Positions 16,387-26,100 of a DNA stretch of 34,719 bases are shown piece after piece. The stretch comes from Terriglobales bacterium (lineage in GTDB: Bacteria > Acidobacteriota > Terriglobia > Terriglobales > Acidobacteriaceae): positions 1-34,719 of the forward strand of contig DASPRM010000024.1 of the NCBI GenBank assembly GCA_035624455.1, written 5' to 3'. The notes beneath the pieces are model-generated. The model was not told the origin of the DNA, did no database searches, and worked only from the letters and a program-made list of their open reading frames with translations. The position numbers and the translations under genes were made by a program. How positions within the stretch are numbered: the first letter of the stretch is position 1; the number at the start of each line of letters is the position of its first letter.

Positions 16387-17588
16387 ATGCCAAGAAGACC
16401 TTCCTCGTCCGCCCAAGAGTCTGCAGACTCGGTCCGCCTCGGAGCTCTGGCGTCCGAGGAACTGCAACAGCCATTTCCCGATATTCAACTGCCGATTCGG
16501 CCGCCGTATCCTCCCGCCGATGCCAGATCTGTGAGCGAGATTCCCGAAGGTCCCGGCTGGCTGTATGAGCCCAAGTGGGACGGATTTCGCTGCCTGGCTT
16601 TCCGAAATGGAGATGAAGTCCTGCTTCACTCGAAGGCAGGACAACCGCTGGGCCGGTATTTTCCAGAATTGGTGGCTGCATTAGCGGAATTGCCCCACAA
16701 GAGATTTGTGCTCGACGGCGAAATCGTCATTTCTTCCGGCGAGCAGCTTTCGTTTGACAACCTTTTATTACGCATCCATCCGGCAGAATCACGCATTCGA
16801 AAGCTGTCCAAGGAAATACCGGCCACCATGCTGTGCTTCGATCTGCTGGTAGATAGTCAGGGGAAATTGCTGGTTACACTGCCACTCGGGGAGCGGAGGC
16901 AGAAGCTGGAACATTTTTTTAAGCCGCTAACCGCGACTGACAAAATTCGCCTTTCCCCTGAACCCCAGAACTCGAACAGGCTGCGCGCTGGATGCGCGAC
17001 CTGGCCGCCATGGGTCTCGACGGAATCATTGCCAAACGTGTTGACGAGCCCTATCGCTCTGGTGAACGCAGTGCCATGGTGAAAATCAAGCGCATTCGTA
17101 CAGCCGATTGCGTGGTAGGAGGTTTTCGCTACGCCGAAAAAGGAGGCATCGGATCACTCCTGCTCGGCCTGTACAACGAGGAAGGCTTGCTGGATCACGT
17201 CGGCTTCACTTCCAGTTTCAATTCGGAACAGCGCAAGGAACTAAAGTCAGTTGTAGAACCGCTGATCGGCGGTCCGGGTTTTAGCGGAAAGGCTCCGGGA
17301 GGTCCTAGCCGCTGGAGCACGCGGCGATCCGATGAATGGAAAGCACTTGAGTTAAAACTCGTGTGCGAGGTGCAATACGATCATTTCTCCGGCGGTCGTT
17401 TTCGCCACGGCACGAAATTTCTTCGTTGGCGGCCAGAGAAGAAACCAAACCAGTGCAGGTCAAACAATCTTCGAGCCGTGGCCTACGATCATTTGCGGAA
17501 TCGTCGGCAACCAGCATCGCTGGCTAACATCCACCAGAAAACCAACGCATTACTACAAGTTTCCCACAGGGACACACCGACCCGATGA
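16387..17588 (+). pseudogene. ATP-dependent DNA ligase (LigC-type), split by a frameshift
   Basis: Two overlapping frames together spell one ligase. The first (16387-17082) carries the nucleotidyl lysine motif EPKWDGFR (K63), FVLDGEIV and IRLSPEP. After about 16965 it becomes nonsense (CATWPPWVSTES). The second frame, open from about 16962 and continuing to the stop at 17588, reads LEQAARWMRDLAAMGLDGII, AKRVDEPYRSGE and VKIKRIRTADCVVGGFRY, then an OB-fold part with RFRHGTKFLRWRPEKKPNQC. The second frame has a stop at 16959-16961, so the missing base lies in the short tract just after it, around 16962-16968. Restoring one base would give a ~400-aa LigC, an NHEJ-type or repair ligase. No Ku or LigD gene is in the window. 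The last ~40 residues extend beyond the usual end of the family. This is either a real inactivation or a single-base assembly error. Confidence 0.82.
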
Positions 17589-17660
17589 CAGAATCTCTCT
17601 TCAGCCAACCTTTACTATCATGGCTGCACCTTAGCATCAGCATTTATAGGAGGAAAGAAA

Positions 17661-17903
17661 ATGAAGGCCTTCTTAACAGGGCTGGGAATGGGAGTTGGTT
17701 TGGCATTGTTGTTTGCACCGATGACCGGAAAAAAGATGAGGAGGCAGATCTCCGATCGGGCGAGCGATCTCGCGGAAGCTGGCCGTCAGCGCTATGGAGA
17801 TATGGCGGAGACGGCTCGTGAGCGTTACCAAGAAGTTCGTGACAACGCTTCCCGTGCCATGGGTTCAGTGCGGGAAATGGGGAATCAGATCACCGGCAGC
17901 TAA
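17661..17903 (+). CDS. YtxH-domain small membrane-associated protein
   Basis: This 80-aa protein is preceded by TAGGAGG 9 bases before the ATG. Residues ~4-24 (FLTGLGMGVGLALLFAPMTG) match the YtxH/general-stress family: a glycine-rich single transmembrane segment ending in FAPxxGxxxR. The rest is a charged amphipathic helix with ARERYQEVRDNASRAMGSVR. It is probably a membrane-tethered stress protein of unknown mechanism. It ends 10 bases from the convergent histidine kinase gene, with no terminator visible in between. Confidence 0.82.
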   Translation: MKAFLTGLGMGVGLALLFAPMTGKKMRRQISDRASDLAEAGRQRYGDMAETARERYQEVRDNASRAMGSVREMGNQITGS

Positions 17904-17913
17904 CCCTCGATCT

Positions 17914-19395
17914 TCATCTCGGCGCGGCCCATCCCGCAGGCACATAAGTCTCCACCTTGGGTCCGGTGGTGGCGGCCTCACTCCAGACTCGTGCCGCCTC
18001 GAGCCGCACGCGCGTGCCTTGACCGGGAGAACTGGTGACCTTGACCTCGGCCCCATAGGCCGCTGCGATCGACTTCACAATCGACAATCCCAGGCCGCTT
18101 CCACCGGTTTCGCGAGAGCGGGCTTTGTCAACGCGGTAGAAGCGATCGAATATGTGCGGAAGGGCCTCGTGGGGGATGCCAATCCCGGAATCGGAAATCT
18201 CAAGAAAAGCCTTGGGACCATCAGATCCTACGGTAACTTCGATAGTTCCACCTTCAGGAGTGTATTTGATTGCGTTGTCCAACAGATTGACCACAATCTG
18301 CTTGAATCTTGAGGGATTGCCCTGGACCAGCACGTCGGCTTGCAATTTACTTACAAGCGCCAGCCCTTTTTCTTCCACCATCAATTGCATCTGGTCCGCA
18401 GTGGATTTGACTAGTTCCCCGAGATCGATCACCTCCTTAGGAAGGCTGTCATCTCCGGCATCCAGACGCGAGAGCGCCAGCAACTGATCGATGATGCGTG
18501 TGAGCCGTTCAACCTCTTCCAGGCAATTGCCGGCGATTTCCTGCACACGTGATGCCGGGCTCGAGTGCCGCATCAGCGATTCCAGTTCCCCACGGATAAT
18601 CGTCAGCGGCGTGCGCAGTTCATGGGAGACGTCTGCCGAGAAGCGGCGTATATGCTGGAACGCGTCTTCCAGGCGGTCGAGCATTCGATTCAGGGCCCGC
18701 GACAAGTGCTCGAGTTCGTCGCCAGTCGGCGCCACTGGCAAGCGTTCCTCGGCCCTCAGCAAGCTGATCTGCTCCGCTGTTTCAGTGATGATTCGCACCG
18801 GCACCAGCGCCTTCTTCATTACGATGAATCCGCCCAAGCAGGCCGCTGCCAGCATCACCGGCAGCCCGATCCCGAACAGCAACAGCAATCCATTCAGAGT
18901 AGAGCGGATCTGCTGATGCGTAGTGCCGATTTCGATCAGATAGCTCCAACCATCCTGAGCGCGATAGGGATAGGAATACACAAAGACGGGCAGCGAGCTT
19001 GTTTCAACTTCCCAGCTGAAGCCTGAATTCGCATGTAACCACTGCTGGATGGGCACGCCCACGATCCGGCTCGGATCGAAGCTGTGATCTGCGGGTGGCG
19101 CGGATTGGTATACGACGGAGCCATCGTTGCGGGTTACCCGAATCAGGCGGGAGTTGACCTCGGGAGCAAAGCTTTCCTCGATCTCCTCGGTAACGTAGCC
19201 GTTTCCCCGCGCGGCCGCATCATCCAGCAGCTTCTCGCCAATCGAGCGGGCATCGGCCGCGAGTGAGCTCCGCAAGTTCCACATCAGGTAACTGCGGAGT
19301 CCAGCGTAGATTCCAGCGCCAAAGAACAGGAAGGAGGCAGTAAAGATCCCTGCATACCAGCTGATCACTCGAAATCGCAAAGATCGGCGGTTCAT
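17914..19395 (-). CDS. Sensor histidine kinase, CusS-like
   Basis: This 493-aa protein has two transmembrane segments (residues ~10-32 and ~168-190) bracketing a ~135-residue periplasmic sensor region. A HAMP linker follows (~190-245), then a HisKA domain with FSADVSHELRTPL (phosphoacceptor H258), then an HATPase domain with the N box (NLLDNAIKYTPEGG, N374), G1 DSGIGI (402-407), F box and G2 GGSGLGL (431-437). The length and layout match heavy-metal-type (CusS/IrlS) kinases. Its ATG overlaps the stop of the response regulator gene (ATGA), so the pair is co-translated. The adjacent divergent efflux operon is the likely target. The signal is not readable from the sequence; no obvious Met/His metal-binding cluster stands out in the sensor region. 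Confidence 0.9.
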   Translation of the reverse strand: MNRRSLRFRVISWYAGIFTASFLFFGAGIYAGLRSYLMWNLRSSLAADARSIGEKLLDDAAARGNGYVTEEIEESFAPEVNSRLIRVTRNDGSVVYQSAPPADHSFDPSRIVGVPIQQWLHANSGFSWEVETSSLPVFVYSYPYRAQDGWSYLIEIGTTHQQIRSTLNGLLLLFGIGLPVMLAAACLGGFIVMKKALVPVRIITETAEQISLLRAEERLPVAPTGDELEHLSRALNRMLDRLEDAFQHIRRFSADVSHELRTPLTIIRGELESLMRHSSPASRVQEIAGNCLEEVERLTRIIDQLLALSRLDAGDDSLPKEVIDLGELVKSTADQMQLMVEEKGLALVSKLQADVLVQGNPSRFKQIVVNLLDNAIKYTPEGGTIEVTVGSDGPKAFLEISDSGIGIPHEALPHIFDRFYRVDKARSRETGGSGLGLSIVKSIAAAYGAEVKVTSSPGQGTRVRLEAARVWSEAATTGPKVETYVPAGWAAPR

Positions 19396-20072
19396 CCGTT
19401 GCCTGCCTCGCGAATCGTGTAGCCAACACCCCGCACGGTCTGAATCAGTTTTGGTTCGAAGCCTTCATCCACCTTATTGCGAAGATGACGCACGTAAACA
19501 TCGACAATGTTCGTGAGGCCGTCGAAGCTCTGGTCCCAGACATGTTCGATGATCATGTGGCGGGAGAGCACCCTTCCCGCATTCAGCATCAGATATTCCA
19601 GCAACGCATATTCCTTGCCGGTCAGGTCAATGCGCTTCCCGGAACGCTTGACCTGCTGGGTGAGGCGATCCAGTTCCAGGTCCGCAATTCGCGCTGAACT
19701 CGCCCGGCTGACGGGGCCGCGCCGCAACAATGCCTTGGTGCGGACCAAAAGTTCGGCAAAAGCGAAAGGCTTGGTCAGGTAATCATCCGCTCCAGCTTCG
19801 AATGTCAGGACTTTGTCGTGAACCGCGTCCCTGGCCGTCAAAACCAATACGGGTACATTTGCGTCCCGGCTTCGAATGCGCCTCAACACTTCGGCGCCGT
19901 CGACCCTCGGCAGCATCAGGTCCAAAATGATCAAGTCGTAGTGATAGCTGGAAGCCAGTTGCAGCCCTTTTTCCCCGTCTTCGGCACTGTCAACCGCATA
20001 TCGTTCGGCCGTCAGGCCTCGCACCACGAAGTCCCGTACTTTCGGTTCGTCTTCAACCAGCAAAATCCGCAT
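19392..20072 (-). CDS. OmpR/PhoB-family response regulator, CusR-like
   Basis: I place the start at the ATG at 20072, where MRILLVEDEPKVRDF begins the receiver domain; the frame extends upstream to 20168 but those residues are not receiver-like. The product is 226 aa. The receiver has D8/E9, phosphoacceptor D51 in LIILDLMLP, T79 in VLVLTARD and K101 in YLTKPF. The C-terminal winged helix runs from about residue 125, with LTGKEYALLEYLMLNAGRV and VYVRHLRNKVD, ending in TVRGVGYTIR. No strong ribosome-binding site is visible upstream. It is expected to bind tandem direct repeats; three TTCAT-like elements at 11-base spacing lie about 105-132 bases upstream of its start. Confidence 0.92.
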   Translation of the reverse strand: MRILLVEDEPKVRDFVVRGLTAERYAVDSAEDGEKGLQLASSYHYDLIILDLMLPRVDGAEVLRRIRSRDANVPVLVLTARDAVHDKVLTFEAGADDYLTKPFAFAELLVRTKALLRRGPVSRASSARIADLELDRLTQQVKRSGKRIDLTGKEYALLEYLMLNAGRVLSRHMIIEHVWDQSFDGLTNIVDVYVRHLRNKVDEGFEPKLIQTVRGVGYTIREAGNG

Positions 20073-20166
20073 GTGTGACAGAAACCCGATTCTGCACGTC
20101 CGAAGCTGGAGGATACCTGCTCCGGGTCCTGTGGACAGAATCATACCGCTGCCGGCAAGGTTGAAC

Positions 20167-20204
20167 ATGAATAGATTTTCATCCCTGATTCAGAAAAGGC
20201 TCAT
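20167..20204. promoter_or_regulatory. Candidate response-regulator binding repeats in the divergent efflux promoter
   Basis: TTCAT (20178-20182), TTCAG (20189-20193) and CTCAT (20200-20204) are direct repeats with an exact 11-base period. That geometry is typical of OmpR/PhoB-family dimers binding head to tail. ATGAA at 20167-20171 forms an inverted arm with the first repeat. The repeats lie in the 289-base gap between the two-component system and the TolC-like gene. Binding is inferred from spacing and context only. Confidence 0.45.
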
Positions 20205-20361
20205 AAACACGGGCTATTCTGGCTGCGGAGAGGTCGCTCTGGGAAACTCATTGCTCATCCGGATTGGGGAAAGGATGGACAAACCAACTGCAAGGATGGG
20301 GCAGGAATCGAACAACTCTGGACAGGTGTGACAAGAGGTTTGTTAGCGCTCTGGAGAGCAC

Positions 20362-21801
20362 GTGAAATACACATTGGTTTCTGTAAGTATCCTGGTTTCG
20401 ATTCTTCCACTCTCTCTGGCACAAACCACCGATCTGCGGAGTCTGGTGGCGAATTCTGCGGCTGTTCAATTGCAATTGCCCATCCCAGCGGCTCAAGCGG
20501 AACCTCAAATGCCGCCCGCAGCGACACAGACCGGCCCCGCGCCCCCTGATCCCGCGGTTCCCCCAACCCCCGGCGCGCCGCGTACCATTACTCTGAGCGA
20601 CGCCCTCGCGCTGGCGCGCGCCAACAATCCATTGCTTCGCGCCGCAATCACCGACGTGGGTGTGGCTCGCGAAGATCGTGTCCAGACTCGCGCTGCCCTG
20701 CTTCCGGCAATCAACTACACCACCCAGTATCTCTACACCGAAGGCAACGGAACACCCACCGGCGTGTTCATCGCCAACAACGCGGTTCATGAATATCTGA
20801 GTCAAGGAAACGCGCACGAGGTTTTGAATCTCGGTCCGGCGCAAATCGCTGCCTATCGCCGCTCGTCTGCGGCCCTGGCGTTGGCGCGTGCTAAGCAGGA
20901 GATCGCCTCACGCGGTCTGGTCGTTACTGTTGTTCAGGCCTACTACAGCCTAGTGGTTGCTCAACGCAAGTACGCCGACTCGCAGCAAGCTTTCTCCGAA
21001 GCCCAGCGATTTCTCAAGATTACTCAGGAACTTGAGAACGGCGGTGAGGTCGCGCATTCCGACGTGATCAAGGCTCAATTGCAGTTCAACGATCGTCAAC
21101 GCGATTTACGGGAAGCGAACCTAAATATCGAAAAGACGCGGCTGGCGCTTGCCGTAATGCTATTTCCAAACTTTGAGGAGAACTTCTCTGTCGTCGATGA
21201 CCTCCGACTGGCCCCCGCCCTACCCGGCTTTGACGAAGTCCAGAGAATGGGCGCTCAGAATAACCCTGACCTGCGGGCCGCGGTGTCGGCTCTGGATGTT
21301 GCAAATCGTGACGTGCAGATCGCCTGGGCAGCGCACCTGCCTACTCTTACCCTGGATGCCTGGTATGGAATCGATGCTGTCCATTTCGCTACCTACACCG
21401 GCCAAATTCAGAACCTGGGATATGCCGCCTCAGCAATGCTCACTATTCCGGTGTGGAGTTGGGGAGCCACCCAGAGCAAAGTGCGACAGGCGCAACTGAA
21501 GCGCGACCAGGCGCGCGTCGAACTGAGCTTTGCTCAACGCGAGCTGATCGCGAATCTCCGCACTTTCTATGCCGATGCGGATGCGGCTCGCAACGAACTC
21601 GAGACGCTGCGAAGCTCAGCCGAGTTGGCGGCCGAGAGCTTGCGCCTGACCACCCTGCGATACAGGGCTGGGGAAGCGACGGTGCTGGAGGTGGTGGACG
21701 CGCAGAATACTCTCGTGATGACGCGAGCCGCGTTCGACGACGCGCAGGTCCGTTATCGTGTGTCGCTTGCCAACTTGCAGACTATAACAGGGAGCTTCTG
21801 A
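20362..21801 (+). CDS. TolC-family outer-membrane efflux protein
   Basis: The 479-aa product starts at a GTG (20362) preceded by GGAG at 20351-20354. A signal peptide (KYTLVSVSILVSILPLSLAQ) is followed by a proline-rich linker of ~50 residues (PPDPAVPPTPGAP). Two OEP repeats then form the alpha-barrel and beta-barrel halves: TLSDALALARANNPLLRAA opens the first, and MGAQNNPDLRAAVSALDVA the second. The end, LRYRAGEATVLEVVDAQNTL with RYRVSLANLQTITG, is typical of the family. It is the first gene of the efflux operon, 16 bases before the adaptor gene. It should provide the outer-membrane exit duct for the RND pump encoded downstream. The long Pro-rich N-terminal linker is unusual. Confidence 0.92.
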   Translation: MKYTLVSVSILVSILPLSLAQTTDLRSLVANSAAVQLQLPIPAAQAEPQMPPAATQTGPAPPDPAVPPTPGAPRTITLSDALALARANNPLLRAAITDVGVAREDRVQTRAALLPAINYTTQYLYTEGNGTPTGVFIANNAVHEYLSQGNAHEVLNLGPAQIAAYRRSSAALALARAKQEIASRGLVVTVVQAYYSLVVAQRKYADSQQAFSEAQRFLKITQELENGGEVAHSDVIKAQLQFNDRQRDLREANLNIEKTRLALAVMLFPNFEENFSVVDDLRLAPALPGFDEVQRMGAQNNPDLRAAVSALDVANRDVQIAWAAHLPTLTLDAWYGIDAVHFATYTGQIQNLGYAASAMLTIPVWSWGATQSKVRQAQLKRDQARVELSFAQRELIANLRTFYADADAARNELETLRSSAELAAESLRLTTLRYRAGEATVLEVVDAQNTLVMTRAAFDDAQVRYRVSLANLQTITGSF

Positions 21802-21817
21802 TCGGTTGCGACCGCAA

Positions 21818-23110
21818 ATGAGCATGACAAAACACAAACGGTTGAAGCGGTCGCTTAAACGCACCATAGTCCCGCTGATCTCGGGTACGGCTGCCATTGT
21901 CCTGACGGCCTGTTCCCATGAACCAGCAGAGAAAGAACCGGTCGTAGCCGTACAAACAGCCCTGGCCGTACAGAAGCCCATCGAACAGGTGGTCTCGACT
22001 GAGGCAGTATTGTTTCCTCTCAAGCAGGCTGCCCTGACACCCAAGGTCTCCGCTCCGGTTCGCCAGTTCTTTGTGCAGCGGGGAGGTAAAGTTCACGCCG
22101 GCCAATTGCTGGCGGTGCTTGAAAATCGCGATCTGGCTGCCGCCACAGTAGAGAACAGAGGCGCATACGAGCAGGCCCAGGCGGCTTACGAAAGCGCTAC
22201 CAAGGCGACTCTTCCAGAGGAATGGCAAAAAGCTGAACTGGATGTGCAGGCCGCCAAGGACACTCTCGATGCCCAACAAAAGATTTATGAGAGCCGAAAA
22301 AATCTCCTTGCCCAAGGCGCCATCGCCCGCAAAGACGTCGATGCTGCCGAAGTGGCATACGTTCAAGCTCGCAATGCCTATGAGATCGCCCAAAAGCATC
22401 AGACCGCCCTGCAATCGGTTGGCAAACAGCAGGAGCTGAAATCAGCTGCCGGCCAATTGACCTCCGCCAAGGGCAAATACATGGGCTCTGAGGCTCAGTT
22501 CGGATACACCGAAATCCGCAGCCCCATCAGTGGCGTGATCACTGACCGGCCACTATATGCGGGAGAAATGGCCCCGGCTGGGACGCCTCTGATTACCGTG
22601 ATGGATACCTCCCAAGTCGTCGCCCGAGCTCATGTTCCGGAGGAGCAGGCTGCCTTGCTGAAACCAGGTGATCATGCGTCGATCACTGCCCCAGGGATCT
22701 CGGAACAAATTCCTGGCACTGTGACCATCGTCAGCCCGGCGACCGATCCCAACAGCACTACGGTTGAGATTTGGGTGCAAGCCGCAAATCCGGCTCAGCA
22801 ATTACGACCGGGCACTACGGTACAGCTATCGATCGTAGCGCAGCGAGTTGCGGATGCCACGGTGATACCGGCATCCGCTCTGCTGAAGTTGGCCAATGGT
22901 GGCGATTCGGTGATGCGCGTCGGGCCGGATCAGCGAGCTCATCAGCAGGAGGTTCAGGCGGCCATTCGACAGGGGAACGAAGTGCAGATCGTGTCTGGGC
23001 TGAAGGCGGGAGACCGCGTGGTGACCAACGGAGCTTACGGTTTACCAGACAACACTAAAGTCCAGTGGAACACGACCGCTGCCACTGAGTCGAAAGGCGC
23101 CGAACCCTGA
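21818..23110 (+). CDS. RND efflux periplasmic adaptor (membrane fusion protein), lipoprotein
   Basis: A TTG at 21806 is in frame, but I prefer the ATG at 21818 (430 aa); another ATG lies at 21824. The N-terminus is a lipoprotein signal with lipobox LTAC (VLTACSHEPAEKEP), so the adaptor is probably anchored by lipid in the inner membrane. Domains in order: a barrel-sandwich half with VRQFFVQRGGKVHAGQLLAV, a long helical hairpin (about residues 100-220), the second lipoyl half with IRSPISGVITDRPLYAGEM, a beta-barrel with VPEEQAALLKPGDHASI, and a membrane-proximal domain with IVSGLKAGDRVVTNGAYGL. It lies between the TolC-like and RND genes with 1-base spacing to the latter, so coupled expression is expected. 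Confidence 0.92.
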   Translation: MSMTKHKRLKRSLKRTIVPLISGTAAIVLTACSHEPAEKEPVVAVQTALAVQKPIEQVVSTEAVLFPLKQAALTPKVSAPVRQFFVQRGGKVHAGQLLAVLENRDLAAATVENRGAYEQAQAAYESATKATLPEEWQKAELDVQAAKDTLDAQQKIYESRKNLLAQGAIARKDVDAAEVAYVQARNAYEIAQKHQTALQSVGKQQELKSAAGQLTSAKGKYMGSEAQFGYTEIRSPISGVITDRPLYAGEMAPAGTPLITVMDTSQVVARAHVPEEQAALLKPGDHASITAPGISEQIPGTVTIVSPATDPNSTTVEIWVQAANPAQQLRPGTTVQLSIVAQRVADATVIPASALLKLANGGDSVMRVGPDQRAHQQEVQAAIRQGNEVQIVSGLKAGDRVVTNGAYGLPDNTKVQWNTTAATESKGAEP

Positions 23111-23111
23111 G

Positions 23112-26100
23112 ATGAGCGACAATCCCAAGCCGAAAACAGAGGCGCGGGTCGAGGAAGCTCCGCCTCGAACCTACTGGTTTGCACGATTCTCCGGCCCGGT
23201 CATCTTCCTTATTATTGCGGCCGCGCTCATCGGCGTTTATCTCGCATTCAGTATCCCCATCGCGGTTTTTCCGTCGACGAATTTTCCCCGCATTGTCATC
23301 GGCGTCGATAACGGGGTGATGCCGATCGACCAGATGCTGGTTACCATTACCCGTCCGCTCGAAGAAGCGGTGAACAGCGTCCCCGGTTTGCAGCAAGTGC
23401 GTTCCACAACCAGCCGCGGCTCCGCCGAAATTAATCTGTTCTTCGACTGGAACGTCGACATGTTCCGGACACTACAACTGGTCGACTCGGCTGTGGCGCG
23501 TGTCCAGTCGTCCCTGCCGCCAACTGCGAAGATAGTAAGCAATCGGCTCACTTTTGCTTCCTTTCCTATCCTTGGCTACAGCCTGACGTCCGATTCTGTT
23601 CCCCAATCGCAGCTCTGGGAGCTCGCAACCTATGACCTGAAGCCGCGCCTGAATCGCTTAAATGGCGTATCGACGGTGATCGTTCAGGGAGGCCAGGTTC
23701 CCGAGTTCGAGATCACTCCCGATCCCGCTAAGCTTCTGGCTGCCAGCACCACGGTTACGGAGATTCTCGATGCTGTCCGGCGCACCAACCTCATCGACTC
23801 GCCCGGACTGCTCGAGCAAAATCACCAGTTGTATCTGGGCTTGATCAACGGACAAGTTCGCGATCCCGCGCAGATTTCCAATATCGTGATCAAGTCAACG
23901 CAGGCGGGCATTCCCATCCACATTGGAGATGTCGCTTCGGTCAGCCAGTCGGTCAAACCCCAATACACGATCGTTACCGCCAACGGAAAGCCGGGGGTAC
24001 TGCTCAACATCAATCGTCAACCGGATAGCAACACCGTAGCGGTTGCCGACGCAGTCCACGCCGAGGTCGAAGACATTCGCCGCTCACTCCCGCCCGGTAT
24101 TCAGATTCAGTCGTTTTACGATCAATCTACGATCGTGCGCGAATCGATCAAGAGCGTGCGGGATGCCATCCTGCTCGGCCTCGTGCTGGCCTCGGTAATT
24201 CTTGTGCTATTCCTTCGCGATTGGGGCAGCTCCGTCGTGGCTGGATTGGTGATTCCGGTTACGATCCTCATCACCCTCATCTTTCTGAAAGTCCTCGGCG
24301 AGAGTTTCAATCTGATGACTCTGGGCGGCCTGGCCGCCGCCGTAGGCCTGGTGATCGACGACGCCATCGTTGTTGTCGAGAACATCACTTTGCATCGCGA
24401 TGCCGGGCAGTCTCGTCTGGAGGCCATTCACAGCGCACTTCACGAAATCACTATTCCCCTTGTTGGCTCGACTCTCACCCCGGTTGTCGTCTTCCTTCCC
24501 TTGATTTCGATTACCGGCGTTACCGGGACCTTCTTCCGCGCCCTGGCAGTCACCATGGCGGTGGCATTGTTCAGTTCGCTGGCGCTGGCGCTCACCTGGA
24601 CCCCAAATTTGAGCCAGTATTTTGTGCGCAGGAGAGCCGCCGCTCCACCTGAGGACATTTTGAAAGCCCTCTCCGCCTCCTCATCGGAGACCGAACGCCT
24701 GCTGGCGGCCGAAGAAGCGTCAATGCGGGGCTTTTTTGGCCGCGTCATCAGCTTTTATGAGAAATGGGTGAAGCGCGCCCTCGAGCATCCTCGCTGGCTG
24801 GCCGGACTGGCGGCAGGCTTGATCGTGATCTCTTACCTGTCCTATCACGCGCTTGGCTCCGACCTTTTGCCGGAGATGGATGAAGGCGGCTTTGTCATCG
24901 ACTACATCATGCCCGCGGGCAGCTCGCTGCAGGAGACCAATCGCGTTCTCACACACATAGAGCAAATGCTTCGCGGAATACCCGAGGTTGAAAGCACCTC
25001 GCGCCGCACCGGCCTGCAGTTAGGGCTCGCTGCGGTGACGGAAGCCAACACTGGGGACATCTCCGTAAAGCTGAAAGGCAAGCGGGATCGAGACATCGAA
25101 GAAGTGATCTCCGATGTGCGTGCCAAGATTGCCGCACAGGAGCCTGCGATTAATGTCGAATTCATCCAGGTGCTGCAAGACATGATCGGCGACCTGACCA
25201 GCGCACCCGAGCCCATCGAAATCAAGTTGTTTTCTGCCGATCCTGAACTGCTTCGCCAGTGGGCGCCGCGGCTAGCTGATTCGATTCGCAAGATCCCTGG
25301 TGTAGTGGATGTGCTAGACGGGATTGAGAACACAATCAGCGGCCCGGCAGTGATGTTCCAGGTAAATCCGCTCATCGCCGCGCGCGCCGGATTTACGCCC
25401 GAGGAAGTTGCCACGGACGCTGCCGCAATTCTGGAAGGCGAGCCTGCCGCGCTTCCGGTCATCGTCAACGATCGCGCCTACACGATTCGCGTGCGTTTTC
25501 CGGAGGGGAATCGGACTTCACTCGACGCGATGAAGAACACGTTGCTGACCAGCAGCACCGGCAAGACTGCAACCCTAGGCTCTCTAGCCAGCCTTAGCGA
25601 ACTCCCGGGACAGACTGAGATCAGACGCGAGAATCTTCAGCGCGACGTGGCGGTTACCGCTCGCTTGGAAGGACGTGATTTGGGCAGCGGTATTGCGGCG
25701 GTGAAGAAAGCCGTGGCTGGCCTTCACCTGCCATCGTCGATCCGGGTTCAATACGGTGGAACTTACGAATTGCAGCAGAGCTCCTTCCGGGATCTGGTGC
25801 TAGTTCTATTTCTCGCGCTGATGCTGCTTTTTCTCGTCCTGCTGTTTGAATTCCGCACCTTCTCGGCTCCCTTGGCCATACTCGCTTCGGCATTGCTATC
25901 GACGTCGGGCGTATTTTTTGCCCTGCTGATCACCCGCACTACCTTCAACATCGCTTCGTTTATGGGGCTGATCATGGTTGTCGGCATCGTTGCCAAGAAT
26001 GGAATCTTGTTGCTCGATGCTGATCAGAAGTTCCGAGCAGCCGGCTTTTCAGCAGAAGAAGCCATGATTCAGGCAGGACGCCGCAGACTGCGACCGATTG

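Noticed and set aside
16914-16920. T7 tract in the ligase as a programmed -1 frameshift site
   Set aside because: The frame that would be entered has stops at 16920, 16938 and 16959, before the region where ligase sequence resumes.
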